Assembly: GCA_964492425.1 (NCBI GenBank)
Contig: CAZBKB010000003.1
Span: forward strand, 21,620 to 85,619
Length of the DNA stretch: 64,000 nucleotides
DNA from: LBZV01 sp000993855
GTDB lineage: Bacteria > Patescibacteriota > Microgenomatia > Curtissbacterales > GWA2-41-24
Direction of reading: 5' to 3'
Made by a program: the position numbers and the translations under genes. The notes beneath the pieces were generated by a model. That model had not been told where the DNA came from and did no database searches. It was given only the letters and a program-made list of their open reading frames with translations. Below are positions 33,529-43,300 of the stretch, in pieces. Position 1 is the first letter of the stretch; every line of letters begins with the position of its first letter.

Positions 33529-34554
33529 TTACAGGACATTTAAATCATGGATTCTATAGTATTTTTCAAGAATGGATTGGGCTTTTTTCTCCCCCAAATC
33601 ACTAAAAATTGCACTCTCACCGCCAAAACCAACCCACCAATTTACCCCAACAATACTTTCCTGTTCAGATATCAAAGAGAGTACCCGCTCAATCCATCTT
33701 GACTGTTCTTCTTCATCCATCTCTCCATGAATGTGAAGGATTGGAGCTCCGAGTTCTCCAAGTATGATCTGTGCTTTGGTCGAATTTTTAAGTTCAACGA
33801 TTTGGTCCACAAAATCCTCCGGCTTTCTAGTATAATGGTCAACAACAATTAAATTGTCCATTTCAGAAAGTGTTTTTTTATCAAATACTAACTTTGCCAC
33901 ATCCAAATTCATGGAAGTGTAATTTGTATTTACCTTTTTGCCGGTCTTTGCAAATTCCTCATCCATCACTCGCCTCTCGCTGGTCATAAAAGTGCGAAAA
34001 CCATCAATATCAGTATTATATCTTGGGTCACCCGGTCCACCGTTCTCACATTCCGGGCATGCTGTAAAAATGTCTCCATCTTCAAATAAATCAGCATTAC
34101 TGCCAATAAACTGTTTTAATTTCTCAATATGCCCATCACGATTTAAATTCTTTTCGTAACCGAACCAACCTTCCCAGGACGAAAAGTTTCCTCGAAACCA
34201 TACTTTCAAATTATATTGTCTGGCAAAGTTCACCCATCGTTTTAAATAAGGGACAAATTCCTGATCGTATGGGGTATCCACTGCAACATGGGTAGCACCA
34301 GTTTTAGAAATCAGTCCCATCTGCCTGTTTATTTCTAAATCAAAAGATTGTTCTTTGAACTTTATCCTCGCCTTGTCCCTGGAATCCTTCATCGTATCTA
34401 TCGATTTAACCCGCCAAACACGCCCCGAGACAGGAAATTCCAATTGCTCACTATCTTTTTTACCGGTAGCGTTAAAAAGAGATGAAAAAATTATTAATGC
34501 CCCAAAGACCAATATTGCAGAAATAACAATCTTCTTAATATTTACTAGATTCAC
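33529..34554 (-). CDS. Glycoside hydrolase-like TIM-barrel protein
   Basis: 341 residues with a membrane/signal segment at 9-27, then an alpha/beta region resembling a TIM-barrel glycosidase: ATHVAVDTPYDQEF, ARQYNLKVWFRGNFSSWEGW, ACPECENGGPG, ILGELGAPILHIHGEMD, VGVNWWVGFGG. Two Glu-containing strands (PECENG and LGELG) could be acid/base and nucleophile, as in GH5-like families, but the family is not identified. It closes the glycan cluster, its GTG start overlapping the previous stop (GTGA), which suggests a role in trimming the glycan made there. Confidence 0.65.
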   Translation of the reverse strand: MNLVNIKKIVISAILVFGALIIFSSLFNATGKKDSEQLEFPVSGRVWRVKSIDTMKDSRDKARIKFKEQSFDLEINRQMGLISKTGATHVAVDTPYDQEFVPYLKRWVNFARQYNLKVWFRGNFSSWEGWFGYEKNLNRDGHIEKLKQFIGSNADLFEDGDIFTACPECENGGPGDPRYNTDIDGFRTFMTSERRVMDEEFAKTGKKVNTNYTSMNLDVAKLVFDKKTLSEMDNLIVVDHYTRKPEDFVDQIVELKNSTKAQIILGELGAPILHIHGEMDEEEQSRWIERVLSLISEQESIVGVNWWVGFGGESAIFSDLGEKKAQSILEKYYRIHDLNVL

Positions 34555-36239
34555 AGTTTCTTGTATATTTTTAGATTCCCCTCACTATAAACAACCTCAA
34601 AATTATTGTATAGCAGTTCTTTATTTTCCAAAAGTTCACCTAAAGCATCACCCGAAAGATTCTCATCAAGAACCACCCAGGTTGCATGTCGGGTTGGATC
34701 TGTTAGTGAATTCCTCCACCACTTTCTACTCCCTTCGTATATAAAATTGTTATAGGAAAGTTTAGTTTGAAACATGAAATTTTCGTGCCTATGAGCACTT
34801 ACTAAAATTAAACCTCCGTCATAATTCTCGCGAAACCACTTTGAATACTCAAATTCAAGATACTCGGCCTTTTTAGGAAGAGAAAAAGTCAATAAAAATG
34901 GTGTTGCAAATAATGTATAAAGCTGGAATATAATTAGCCCAAACACAATTCCGGTTAATAATTTATTCCTGCCGTAAACGAGCCCAATCATAACTGCCAT
35001 AAGTGGTAATGTAATTATTCCATAGCGAATATTAGAACTTGACCCAAAATTTAAATTCTTATTCAAAATATTGGCAAAAGTTACCATTGGTGTTTCGATT
35101 TTCGGGATTAACCCTTTCGAATATCCCACAATTAAGAAACCGAATACGCAAAAGGTCATTATAAAAATCGGGGTTAATAAAACATCTAATTTTCGCCTAA
35201 CAACGTTTAGCAAATTTAGAGCACATAAGTACAAGAAGGCAATTGCAGCCAGAAGACTGATAATAATACCATTTATAAAAAGCATAGCTGTGGAATAAAT
35301 TTTTAAAGCATCGAATAATTTTATATTCCTATCAGGTTCAGAAACTGCCCCGACACCCTCTACTGTAACCACTGGATCTACGGCAATGACCAGCTTTTTA
35401 CCTGTATATAAATTTAACCAGTATATCGGATCCTTAAAAATTAAAAATGAATAAAATGACCACAATAAAATACCAAAAACAGCCAAAGTTACAAAGAAAA
35501 TAACTACACCCTGTATTTTCTGTTTGTTTTTAAGTGAATAAATTGCAGCCGAAACTGCCCCAACACTCAATGTGGCAGCACCAAATAGTGCATAACCCTC
35601 ATAACGGGTCAATGTTGTTAAAATTACAAACACTGCAGCATACAACAGATGCAAAATATTTTTGGTCTTTGCCCATTTGGTTAAAAAGTAAACAATCATG
35701 ACCAGTGTGAAAAGGAAAAAAGATTCACTCATAGCCATAGTTTGCAAAAAAAGTATATTAATATTTGTGACATACACAAACCAGGCTAAAATTCCGCCAA
35801 ACCTGTTTTTCGTGATTATATAAACAGTCTTGTAGAGAAACACCGCACTTATAATAAATGCAATCATTGAAGGAATTGCCCCAGCCAGCCCGCTATGCCA
35901 TAAGAATTTATTCCAAATAAATGGCAAAAATAATACCTGCGGAAATGGAAGCCAAATACCTCCAAGCTGAGCAAAGCCAGGTGTTAATGAATCAATAATT
36001 TTTCTTGCAATATTTAGACGTGCAATTGCATCATAATCTGCCAGATTCTTATTCCCCGAAAAATAAAACACCAAAAAAGAAATAATGCTTATAAAAATTG
36101 TTGCCAGAATAAGCCAAAAATCAAACTTATTGTAAAAAAAATCCTTTTTAAAACCGTTTTTTTGCCTCTCTTTTCTCTCACCAATAATCGAATTCGCACT
36201 GGCAAGTGCTCCATGATTCGGCAATCTTGGTGCAATCAC
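34551..36239 (-). CDS. Multi-pass GT39/ArnT-like glycosyltransferase
   Basis: About 562 residues with 10 or more membrane helices. The first extracellular loop has the GT-C pattern (LADYDAIARLNIARKIID, with Asp residues typical of lipid-linked sugar transferases). It probably moves a sugar from a polyprenyl phosphate to an acceptor outside the membrane, which would fit a DPM1-like GT2 domain encoded in the same cluster. I choose GTG 36239, preceded by AGGGAA; a TTG 5 codons earlier would sit within that site. It overlaps its downstream neighbour by 4 bp. Confidence 0.8.
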   Translation of the reverse strand: MIAPRLPNHGALASANSIIGERKERQKNGFKKDFFYNKFDFWLILATIFISIISFLVFYFSGNKNLADYDAIARLNIARKIIDSLTPGFAQLGGIWLPFPQVLFLPFIWNKFLWHSGLAGAIPSMIAFIISAVFLYKTVYIITKNRFGGILAWFVYVTNINILFLQTMAMSESFFLFTLVMIVYFLTKWAKTKNILHLLYAAVFVILTTLTRYEGYALFGAATLSVGAVSAAIYSLKNKQKIQGVVIFFVTLAVFGILLWSFYSFLIFKDPIYWLNLYTGKKLVIAVDPVVTVEGVGAVSEPDRNIKLFDALKIYSTAMLFINGIIISLLAAIAFLYLCALNLLNVVRRKLDVLLTPIFIMTFCVFGFLIVGYSKGLIPKIETPMVTFANILNKNLNFGSSSNIRYGIITLPLMAVMIGLVYGRNKLLTGIVFGLIIFQLYTLFATPFLLTFSLPKKAEYLEFEYSKWFRENYDGGLILVSAHRHENFMFQTKLSYNNFIYEGSRKWWRNSLTDPTRHATWVVLDENLSGDALGELLENKELLYNNFEVVYSEGNLKIYKKL

Positions 36240-36240
36240 T

Positions 36241-37146
36241 TTATTCCCTTTCAAAAATGGTTAAATTTTGAGAGTTAGTCCTGAGGTTAAAGGTTACATA
36301 CCGAGAAAAATTTACCGCAAATTCCAAAACCGCAAGTATAGTAAATATTGGCGACTTAAAAAAACTCAAAAAAAGCTGCTTTAAAAGTAAAATCCTGGGA
36401 AACCTGTATTCAATGTCAATATATTGCTTGTCGAAATATTGAGACAAGGCTGATTTTCCAAGATAAAATTTGTCGCTATGTGCTTGCCGATCCTCAGTCG
36501 TACTAATATTCTTTGCTAACACCCTGGCGTCGTTTGCCTTCACCATCAGGAATCCAAGTTCTTTTAGCCTTAAATAGCAGTAGCAATCTTCAGGTACATC
36601 AGATGGAAAAAATAATTTTCTAGAAAAGCTGCGTGCAATCGCTCTCATTGTATGGCCGCTGCAATTGTATAAATTATCACCTCCGCGAAATTTTTCGAAC
36701 GCGTTTTGCTTTATTTCATTTTCAGTCCGAAAAACTTTCTCAAAGAACGTTCTTGGAGTTTCCATAATATCCCTTCCAACCACCATACCGATTCTAGAGT
36801 TGTCACAGTCATGATACGGTTTAACCAGTTTTGCAAGCGTCCAACAGTCATATGGTACAGTATCAGCTTCCACTATAACCAAAATATCCCCCTTAAATTT
36901 TGCAATCATTTGATTCTGTCTTGCCTGCTGACTCATTCTTTGTCCGTCATCATAAAACTTTACCCTTCTATCCTTTATACTTTTAACTATTTGTGCAGTT
37001 AAATCAGTGCTCCCGTCAGAAATTATCAAAACCTCACTAAGTTTGAAACCAACCTCCTTTTGCGAAAGTATCAGCCGAACGAGCTTTCCAATATTTTTTT
37101 CTTCGTTGTAGGCAGGAATTCCGACCGTTACTTGTAAATTTTTCAT
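36241..37146 (-). CDS. Glycosyltransferase family 2
   Basis: 301 residues, GT-A fold. TVGIPAYNEEKNIGKLV at the start binds the nucleotide sugar, SDGSTDLTAQIVKSI follows, and VEADTVPYD replaces the DxD metal motif. The C-terminal 70 residues have a hydrophobic stretch (LFLSFFKSPIFTILAVLEFA) that can sit in the membrane. The 4-bp overlap with the upstream aminotransferase gene shows it is part of the cluster's single operon. Sugar and acceptor are unknown. Confidence 0.88.
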   Translation of the reverse strand: MKNLQVTVGIPAYNEEKNIGKLVRLILSQKEVGFKLSEVLIISDGSTDLTAQIVKSIKDRRVKFYDDGQRMSQQARQNQMIAKFKGDILVIVEADTVPYDCWTLAKLVKPYHDCDNSRIGMVVGRDIMETPRTFFEKVFRTENEIKQNAFEKFRGGDNLYNCSGHTMRAIARSFSRKLFFPSDVPEDCYCYLRLKELGFLMVKANDARVLAKNISTTEDRQAHSDKFYLGKSALSQYFDKQYIDIEYRFPRILLLKQLFLSFFKSPIFTILAVLEFAVNFSRYVTFNLRTNSQNLTIFERE

Positions 37147-38225
37147 ATTGATATTTTTGTAAACTTGGCAAATTTCAGGGTGTTTTTTATGATTGAGCTT
37201 ATCTCTTTACCTTTTAATCTTGGGTAAAGCGGCAAGCTTACACACCTTGCACCTATAAATTCTGTATTTCTTAAAGAACCTCGAAAGTATTTCTTGTAAC
37301 CTTTCATTTTGTGAAGAGGCAAATAGTGAATCCCCAGATGAATTCCTGCTTTTCTCATAGAAATCAGGAACCGGTCCCTGTTTTCAACAAGTATCGGGTA
37401 CAGATGGTTGCCAGTGTTCTTAAAACCAAAAGCCTTGTTGTACTTATTAACTATTTCATTTCTTTTATTGTTAAACTTCTCAACCTTTAGAAGCTGCTTC
37501 CGCCCAATGGCTGCCTCAACATCTGTCATATCAAAGTTCCAGGAAGGAAAATCTACCTCCCAATAAAATCCGGATGGGTCATCAACTTTTTCCCTGCCTC
37601 GGTAACGCGCCAGTGTATCTTTGGTTAACCCTCCATGGCACGCTTTTTGGTAAAAGTTCCAATCTTTTTTACTGTTTGTCGCAATCATACCACCACGAAC
37701 AGTCGTCATATTCTTGACAGCATAAAACGAATAACAGCTCACATTGCCACGAAAGTCATTCTTTTCAATTCTATGTGCACTATCATAAATAACCGGAACA
37801 CTAAAACTGCTAAAACCGGTAGCATATCGTGCAGCAAAGTGTACAGGAATGATAGCTTTGGTTTTTTTAGTAATCTTACGCTTGACATCTGCCGGATCCA
37901 GACACCAATCGGACAACTTTACATCCGCAAAAACCGGCACACCGCCTGCATGTATCACCACAGCAGCTGTTGCAGTCCAGGTTAAAGAAGGCACAATCAC
38001 TTCATCACCAGACTTTAAATTCAACTTGGAAAGTGCCAGGTAAAGCGCCATAGTACAACCGTTTGTAGCAACTGCATATTTTGAACCGATAAATTTGGCG
38101 AACTCTTGCTCCAGGGCAACACAATGCTGACCGCGAATGAGCCATTCCGACTTCAAAACCGCAACTGCTGCGTTTATCTCATCCCGGCCAATATTAGGTC
38201 TTGATAAATTGATAGACTTTCTCAT
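37143..38225 (-). CDS. DegT/DnrJ/EryC1/StrS sugar aminotransferase
   Basis: 360-residue PLP enzyme that aminates a keto nucleotide-sugar. The start NLSRPNIGRDEINAAVAVLK, the cofactor Asp in IYDSAHRIEK (Asp148), and the Schiff-base Lys171 in SFYAVKNMTTVRGGM are present, and the C-terminal region has GIHYLPLHKMKGY. It makes an amino sugar for the glycan, downstream of the SDR gene with which it overlaps by 4 bp (ATGA). Confidence 0.93.
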   Translation of the reverse strand: MRKSINLSRPNIGRDEINAAVAVLKSEWLIRGQHCVALEQEFAKFIGSKYAVATNGCTMALYLALSKLNLKSGDEVIVPSLTWTATAAVVIHAGGVPVFADVKLSDWCLDPADVKRKITKKTKAIIPVHFAARYATGFSSFSVPVIYDSAHRIEKNDFRGNVSCYSFYAVKNMTTVRGGMIATNSKKDWNFYQKACHGGLTKDTLARYRGREKVDDPSGFYWEVDFPSWNFDMTDVEAAIGRKQLLKVEKFNNKRNEIVNKYNKAFGFKNTGNHLYPILVENRDRFLISMRKAGIHLGIHYLPLHKMKGYKKYFRGSLRNTEFIGARCVSLPLYPRLKGKEISSIIKNTLKFAKFTKISI

Positions 38226-39223
38226 AAAACCAGCCTCTCGATCATCACCCTTTTTCTGTAATTGGGTCTGTTTATATGATTTCTAAGGTATTTAACACGA
38301 AAATACTCATCGTCACCTAGATCTTGTATCTCTCCATTCTCAAAAGACTTATAAAGCTCTGAAATTGCATCTTTTATTGTGAAGCGGCACTTAAACTTTA
38401 ATTCACTCTTAATCCTGGAAAAATCAACAAGATAACTTCTTTTATCAACATTGTCATAAAGTTGTACAAACTCAACCTTTGGTAAATATTCGGCAATTTT
38501 TACGCCCAGCTGAGAAATTTTAAAATTCTGGTCGTTCGAACCGACATTAAAAACCCTATGTTTTGGACTTTTAATATGAAGAGCAAGATAAATTGCGCTT
38601 GCAACATCCCTGACATGAACAACCGGTCTCCATTGTTCCCCACCGTTTACAACTATTTTCTTTTCAAAAAAACTGTTTCCTATCATTGTATTAACCACTA
38701 AATCAAATCGTGGCTTTTTTGAATACCCATAAACTGTTGCAAGCCTCAAAATTATGCCATTTACGTCAGAATCTAAATAAAATTTCTCAGACAGCATCTT
38801 TGTTCTTGCATATAAAGAAACAGGATTAGGTTTGTCCAGCTCATTAAAGATTCCTCTGCTGCTAAAGCCATAAACGGAACAAGATGAAGCATAAACTACC
38901 CTTTTGTCTGTTGACCTGCACAAATTGGCAATTGTCTCGTTCGCCCGATAATTTATTTCCCAGGTTAATGAAGGCGCAAGGTCAGAAGCAGGATCGTTAG
39001 ATATCGCCGCCAAATTTACGATTGCTTCATGGCAGTCAATGGCCGGTAACAAATCATTGATATTAGTAACATCAGCATGAATAAAATTACATCCGGCGTC
39101 AATTTTTGTACCTTTCTCATATAAAAGGTTGTCATAAACAGTAACCTCATCACCCCGAGATTTTAGATATTCACACAAAACAGAACCAATAAAGCCAGCC
39201 CCGCCTAAAATTAAAACCTTCAT
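38222..39223 (-). CDS. NAD-dependent sugar epimerase/dehydratase (extended SDR)
   Basis: 333 residues. N-terminal Rossmann motif GGAGFIGS (7-14), NLAAISNDPAS near 70, active-site SSCSVYG (113-119) and the catalytic pair YARTK (Tyr138, Lys142). It most resembles nucleotide-sugar epimerases; whether it is an epimerase, dehydratase or reductase cannot be told from sequence. Its product would feed the adjacent aminotransferase. The ATGA overlap with the neighbours indicates co-translation. Confidence 0.9.
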   Translation of the reverse strand: MKVLILGGAGFIGSVLCEYLKSRGDEVTVYDNLLYEKGTKIDAGCNFIHADVTNINDLLPAIDCHEAIVNLAAISNDPASDLAPSLTWEINYRANETIANLCRSTDKRVVYASSCSVYGFSSRGIFNELDKPNPVSLYARTKMLSEKFYLDSDVNGIILRLATVYGYSKKPRFDLVVNTMIGNSFFEKKIVVNGGEQWRPVVHVRDVASAIYLALHIKSPKHRVFNVGSNDQNFKISQLGVKIAEYLPKVEFVQLYDNVDKRSYLVDFSRIKSELKFKCRFTIKDAISELYKSFENGEIQDLGDDEYFRVKYLRNHINRPNYRKRVMIERLVL

Positions 39224-40347
39224 AATCTCTGCCTTTCGCGTTTATCCAGATCAACAACCTCACGGCAAAAGTTGGCATAATCTCGCGAGATATTATTCCA
39301 ACCATATTTTCTGGCAAAAGGCCTGGCAGATTTAGATAATTTCAGCCGAAGCTTAGAATTAGTCGAAATTTCAATCAATTTTTGAGATAGTTCATCAACC
39401 CTGAATGGTCTCGCCTTTAGCGAAACATCATCCGTAACCCACTTCATACCGGCAACATCAAAGCAAACAACCGGTTTTGAAAAACTCGTATATTCCAGAG
39501 GAACCAGTGGAAAATCTTCAAAACGTGAAGGATACACACCAAACTTTGCACCGCGAAGTAGCAGCTCTTTCTTTTTCCCATCAGCCCTCCCGACAAATCT
39601 GACTTTACCTTCAAGTTTTTTCTTTTTTATAAGACCGACAAGTCTTTTTTCCTCATCTTTTGGTCCATTTCCTGCAATTACAAGCTTTGTCGAAACCTTC
39701 CCATTTATCCTTGCGAATGCTTCAAGTAACAAGTCCAAACCTTTTTGTACAATATCAATCCTGCCGATAAAAAGTGCATAGTTCCCATCTTTTACTTTTT
39801 TTGTAAATGCTTCCTCGCCAATACCGTTCGGAATAAGCCGAAAATGAATTTTCGGATTCATTTTCAACATTTTTTTCTGGTTTATAGGTGAATATGCAAG
39901 AAAATATTTATAGAATCTAACACCCAATTTTTCAACTAAATGAAACGGCAAATGATACTTCTTGGAAAATTCACCGGCTTCGAACATTGTAGGCATCCCG
40001 ATTACAGGAATCTTGGTATAAAGCGGCGAAAAACAAGTTGAAATCGGGGCAGTAAAACACTCAATAATAACGTCTGCCTTAAATTTCCAAAGTGCAAGAG
40101 GAAGAGCCACAAAGAAAGCTGCATTGTTAAACCGTATATTAGCACTCCCCAAACCTATGTGCTTATAAAAAATCCCATAATACTTTTGGTCCTTGGATTT
40201 CGGGTACCTTGAACAAATTATCGTTACCTTATGACCCATTTTGACCAGACGCCTGCTCACCTCAAAAGTTGCCCTTGCCTGGCCACCAGACAAAAAAGGA
40301 TTTTTAATATCATCAAAATCAACAAATGTTATGTGTAACTTCTTCAT
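39220..40347 (-). CDS. Glycosyltransferase family 4
   Basis: 375-residue GT-B enzyme. The N-terminal half has a FLSGGQARATFEVSRRLVKM loop for the acceptor; the C-terminal half has IGRIDIVQKGLDLLLEAFA, VRFVGRADG and the GT4 signature ending PLVPLEYTSFSKPVVCFD (the E-x7-E motif is weak). Part of the cluster operon with 4-bp overlaps on both sides; it transfers a sugar from a nucleotide donor to a growing glycan on the inner membrane face. Confidence 0.88.
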   Translation of the reverse strand: MKKLHITFVDFDDIKNPFLSGGQARATFEVSRRLVKMGHKVTIICSRYPKSKDQKYYGIFYKHIGLGSANIRFNNAAFFVALPLALWKFKADVIIECFTAPISTCFSPLYTKIPVIGMPTMFEAGEFSKKYHLPFHLVEKLGVRFYKYFLAYSPINQKKMLKMNPKIHFRLIPNGIGEEAFTKKVKDGNYALFIGRIDIVQKGLDLLLEAFARINGKVSTKLVIAGNGPKDEEKRLVGLIKKKKLEGKVRFVGRADGKKKELLLRGAKFGVYPSRFEDFPLVPLEYTSFSKPVVCFDVAGMKWVTDDVSLKARPFRVDELSQKLIEISTNSKLRLKLSKSARPFARKYGWNNISRDYANFCREVVDLDKRERQRL

Positions 40348-43300
40348 ATTTTCTCCCCACCCAAAGCCACGTTCTCAGTAAATTTCGGACTTTTAGCTGA
40401 ATTCACTTCCCTAAGTATTAGATTGTAAAAAGCAGTGGAACTACGCTCCCATGAAAATTGGGATGCCCACAAAGTACCCTGACGCTCTAACCTTTTTCTA
40501 AGTTCTTCATTGGATATTAAGCTTAAAATTGAACTTGAAAATGAATCTACGTTTCCCCACTCAACCAGAAATCCGTTATAGTTGTGGACAACTGAATCAC
40601 GAAGACCAGCAACGCTGGAAGCGATAACAGCCGTGGAGCAAGAACTTGCTTCCACTACCGAGATTCCCCACCCCTCTAGCATTGATGGTTGTACAAATAT
40701 CCAAGATTCTGAAAGTAATTTCCACTTCAGCTCGTCATCAACCCGACCCATGAACTCCACCGAACTTACGAGTCCTAATTTTTCGACTAATCGTTTCAGA
40801 AAATCTTCACTCTCCCCTTCTCCAGCAATGATTAGTCTAGCCTTAGGATAAACAGATGCAATTTTTATCATCGAATAAATCAATGTATCAATAGATTTAT
40901 ACGGTTTTAATCTACCCATGTATAAAAGTTGCGGGTATTGGGTCTTTGCATATTTATTGACGTTTACATTGTCAACTCCAGGATTAATTACTTCTATACT
41001 GTTTACAAAGCCAAGTTTTTCCAAGTCAACTTTCGAAGAATTAGACACAGTCACAAGCTTCTTATTCCTGTACGCAACAGGCATCAAAAACCCTTCTAAA
41101 ACCTGTGCAATTTTATTAAACGGAAACGCAAGCTGTGTTCTAAAAACTTCTTGATGCACGTGATGTACCAGTACAATGATCGGCAAATTTGAATACAGAG
41201 GTGTAAAAAACGGGATTCCGTTTTCGCAGTCAATCACCAGATCAAATTTTTTCCTAAATCTGAAAATGTAATAAAGAAATGCCCATATATACACTGTATA
41301 AAAACCGCCACGTCTGATAATATTTACACCATCAATTTTTTCAAACCTCAAATTATGGCCATCATTACCGCAAAATATAGTAACCTGATGGCCCTGTTTT
41401 ACTAAATTTTTTGCAATCTCATGGGCATATATCTCTGCTCCTCCTGCCCATTTGTGCTTTAAGTCTCGCCAGTTCATAATTAAAATTCTCAAGTTTGGAT
41501 AAATTAATGCTTTTTTATTCTTATTAGGCGCAAACAGTAATACCAAATCCTCTAAATTCCTACTAACAACCCGCACCCTCTCTTCAAATATGTGCATTAA
41601 CAGCAAGACCACGAAACCCGATATGCTTACAATAAACATTCCGTTCACTATCTGACTAATATTGGAATGGAAAATGGAAATCATAAAAATTTCGAAGAGT
41701 GCCAATGCTAATCCAACCGCAGGAAATAAATTTAGTTTTCTTGTCTGATGAAAAAGCATCAGAGAGGTTGATATAGTAAAAAGCAAAATCGCAAACCCAA
41801 ATAGCGGCAAAAACTGCGCAATCACATGTGCCTTATCACCAAATAATATTGGCGCACTTATATGCCCAAAAAGACCAATTGCAATATATGCCCCACAGGC
41901 ACCGATTGACGAAAGTGCGAAAATTTTATTAAATGTGCTCTTACTCTTTTGGCCCTCTCCTTCTTCTTTAGAAACTATTGGAGTAATAAATTGCGAAAAA
42001 AGGGAACCTATAAAGAAAATCGACTTGGCGGCAATAGAAAGTAATGCGTACCTCCCGGCTTCTTCATTTGGTAAATAATGCTTCGCTAAGATTAAATCCA
42101 AGCTTATAAATGCAACGATCCAAAACTTCGTCAAGATCGAAGTAATAAAAAACTTAGATGGGAATAAAAGATGGTCTTCAATTCTCTTATGTTTTGCCTT
42201 ACCAAGCCTCGAAGCATAAATCCAACCTGCGCAAAATGCGATTACCAGTGAGATTGGAATCGCCACATAAACAAATCTTCCAAATCCCATTTCAACCAAG
42301 AACCAGGTAAACATTAACCTAGAAATAGCCTCAACGACTAAAAGGATCCCGACTGCCTGGTACTTATGACTTCCAAAAATAAAACCTTCATCGACAGCTG
42401 CAACTGCACCAACGAGCCAAACCGGCGAAAACAGAATAAACGGCAAAATAGAATTTTCTCTAAAATAGACACTAAAAAACGGTGACAAAATGATCCATAC
42501 AAGTGCAACCCCGCAGCTCAACAGGAAAACTTTCTTTCTTGTTTGCCTCCAAAATTCAGATATCACTTCCTTGTGCTTGCCCAGGAAAAAAGCGGTCTTG
42601 TGGGTAACAGTTCTTGAAAGTGATACGAAAAGTATTGTTGTTAAAAATGTAAAACTGCCGATTAGAGAAATAAGTGCGTAACTTTCCAAAGAAACAGCTC
42701 TTGTTAAATATGCGTTGTAAATGAAATTCAAAAAGTTGGCAAATACTGTCGAAATCACCAAAAATGAACCGGAACCTGCCAGATAACCGGATATTTTTGG
42801 GAGTCCAGGAATATTATTCTTTAGCCTCGGTAAACTTAAAAAACTATATACCCCTTCAAATTGAGACCCAAATACTGCCTTAATATTTTGCCAAATAGAT
42901 AATGTGCCGGATAGTTCGGTTTGTTTGATATTCAAACCGTGCTGTGTCTTTTCCCAAAAATGAGGCTTAAAGATTAACTGGTGCAACCCAACGAGAGCCG
43001 CAACACTCCCTAATAACCAGTACAAAGGAATTAAAAATACATATTTTACAAGAGACCACTGTTCACGTTTAGCACAACCGATCATGAAGAAATACATGTA
43101 CATAAAGTTCCCAAAAACAAGGGAAATTATTGCCATATAAAAAACAGGTGCCGGATAAAGCTTATTTACGGTTTCCCCCATAATCGAAAAGAGCGGAAAA
43201 TACAGTAGTGTTACTAACCACAAAATTGGGTTAATAAACATAAATGCAATTTTTCCACCCAAAAGAAGCTGGAATACAAATGCATGTAATCCATATTCTC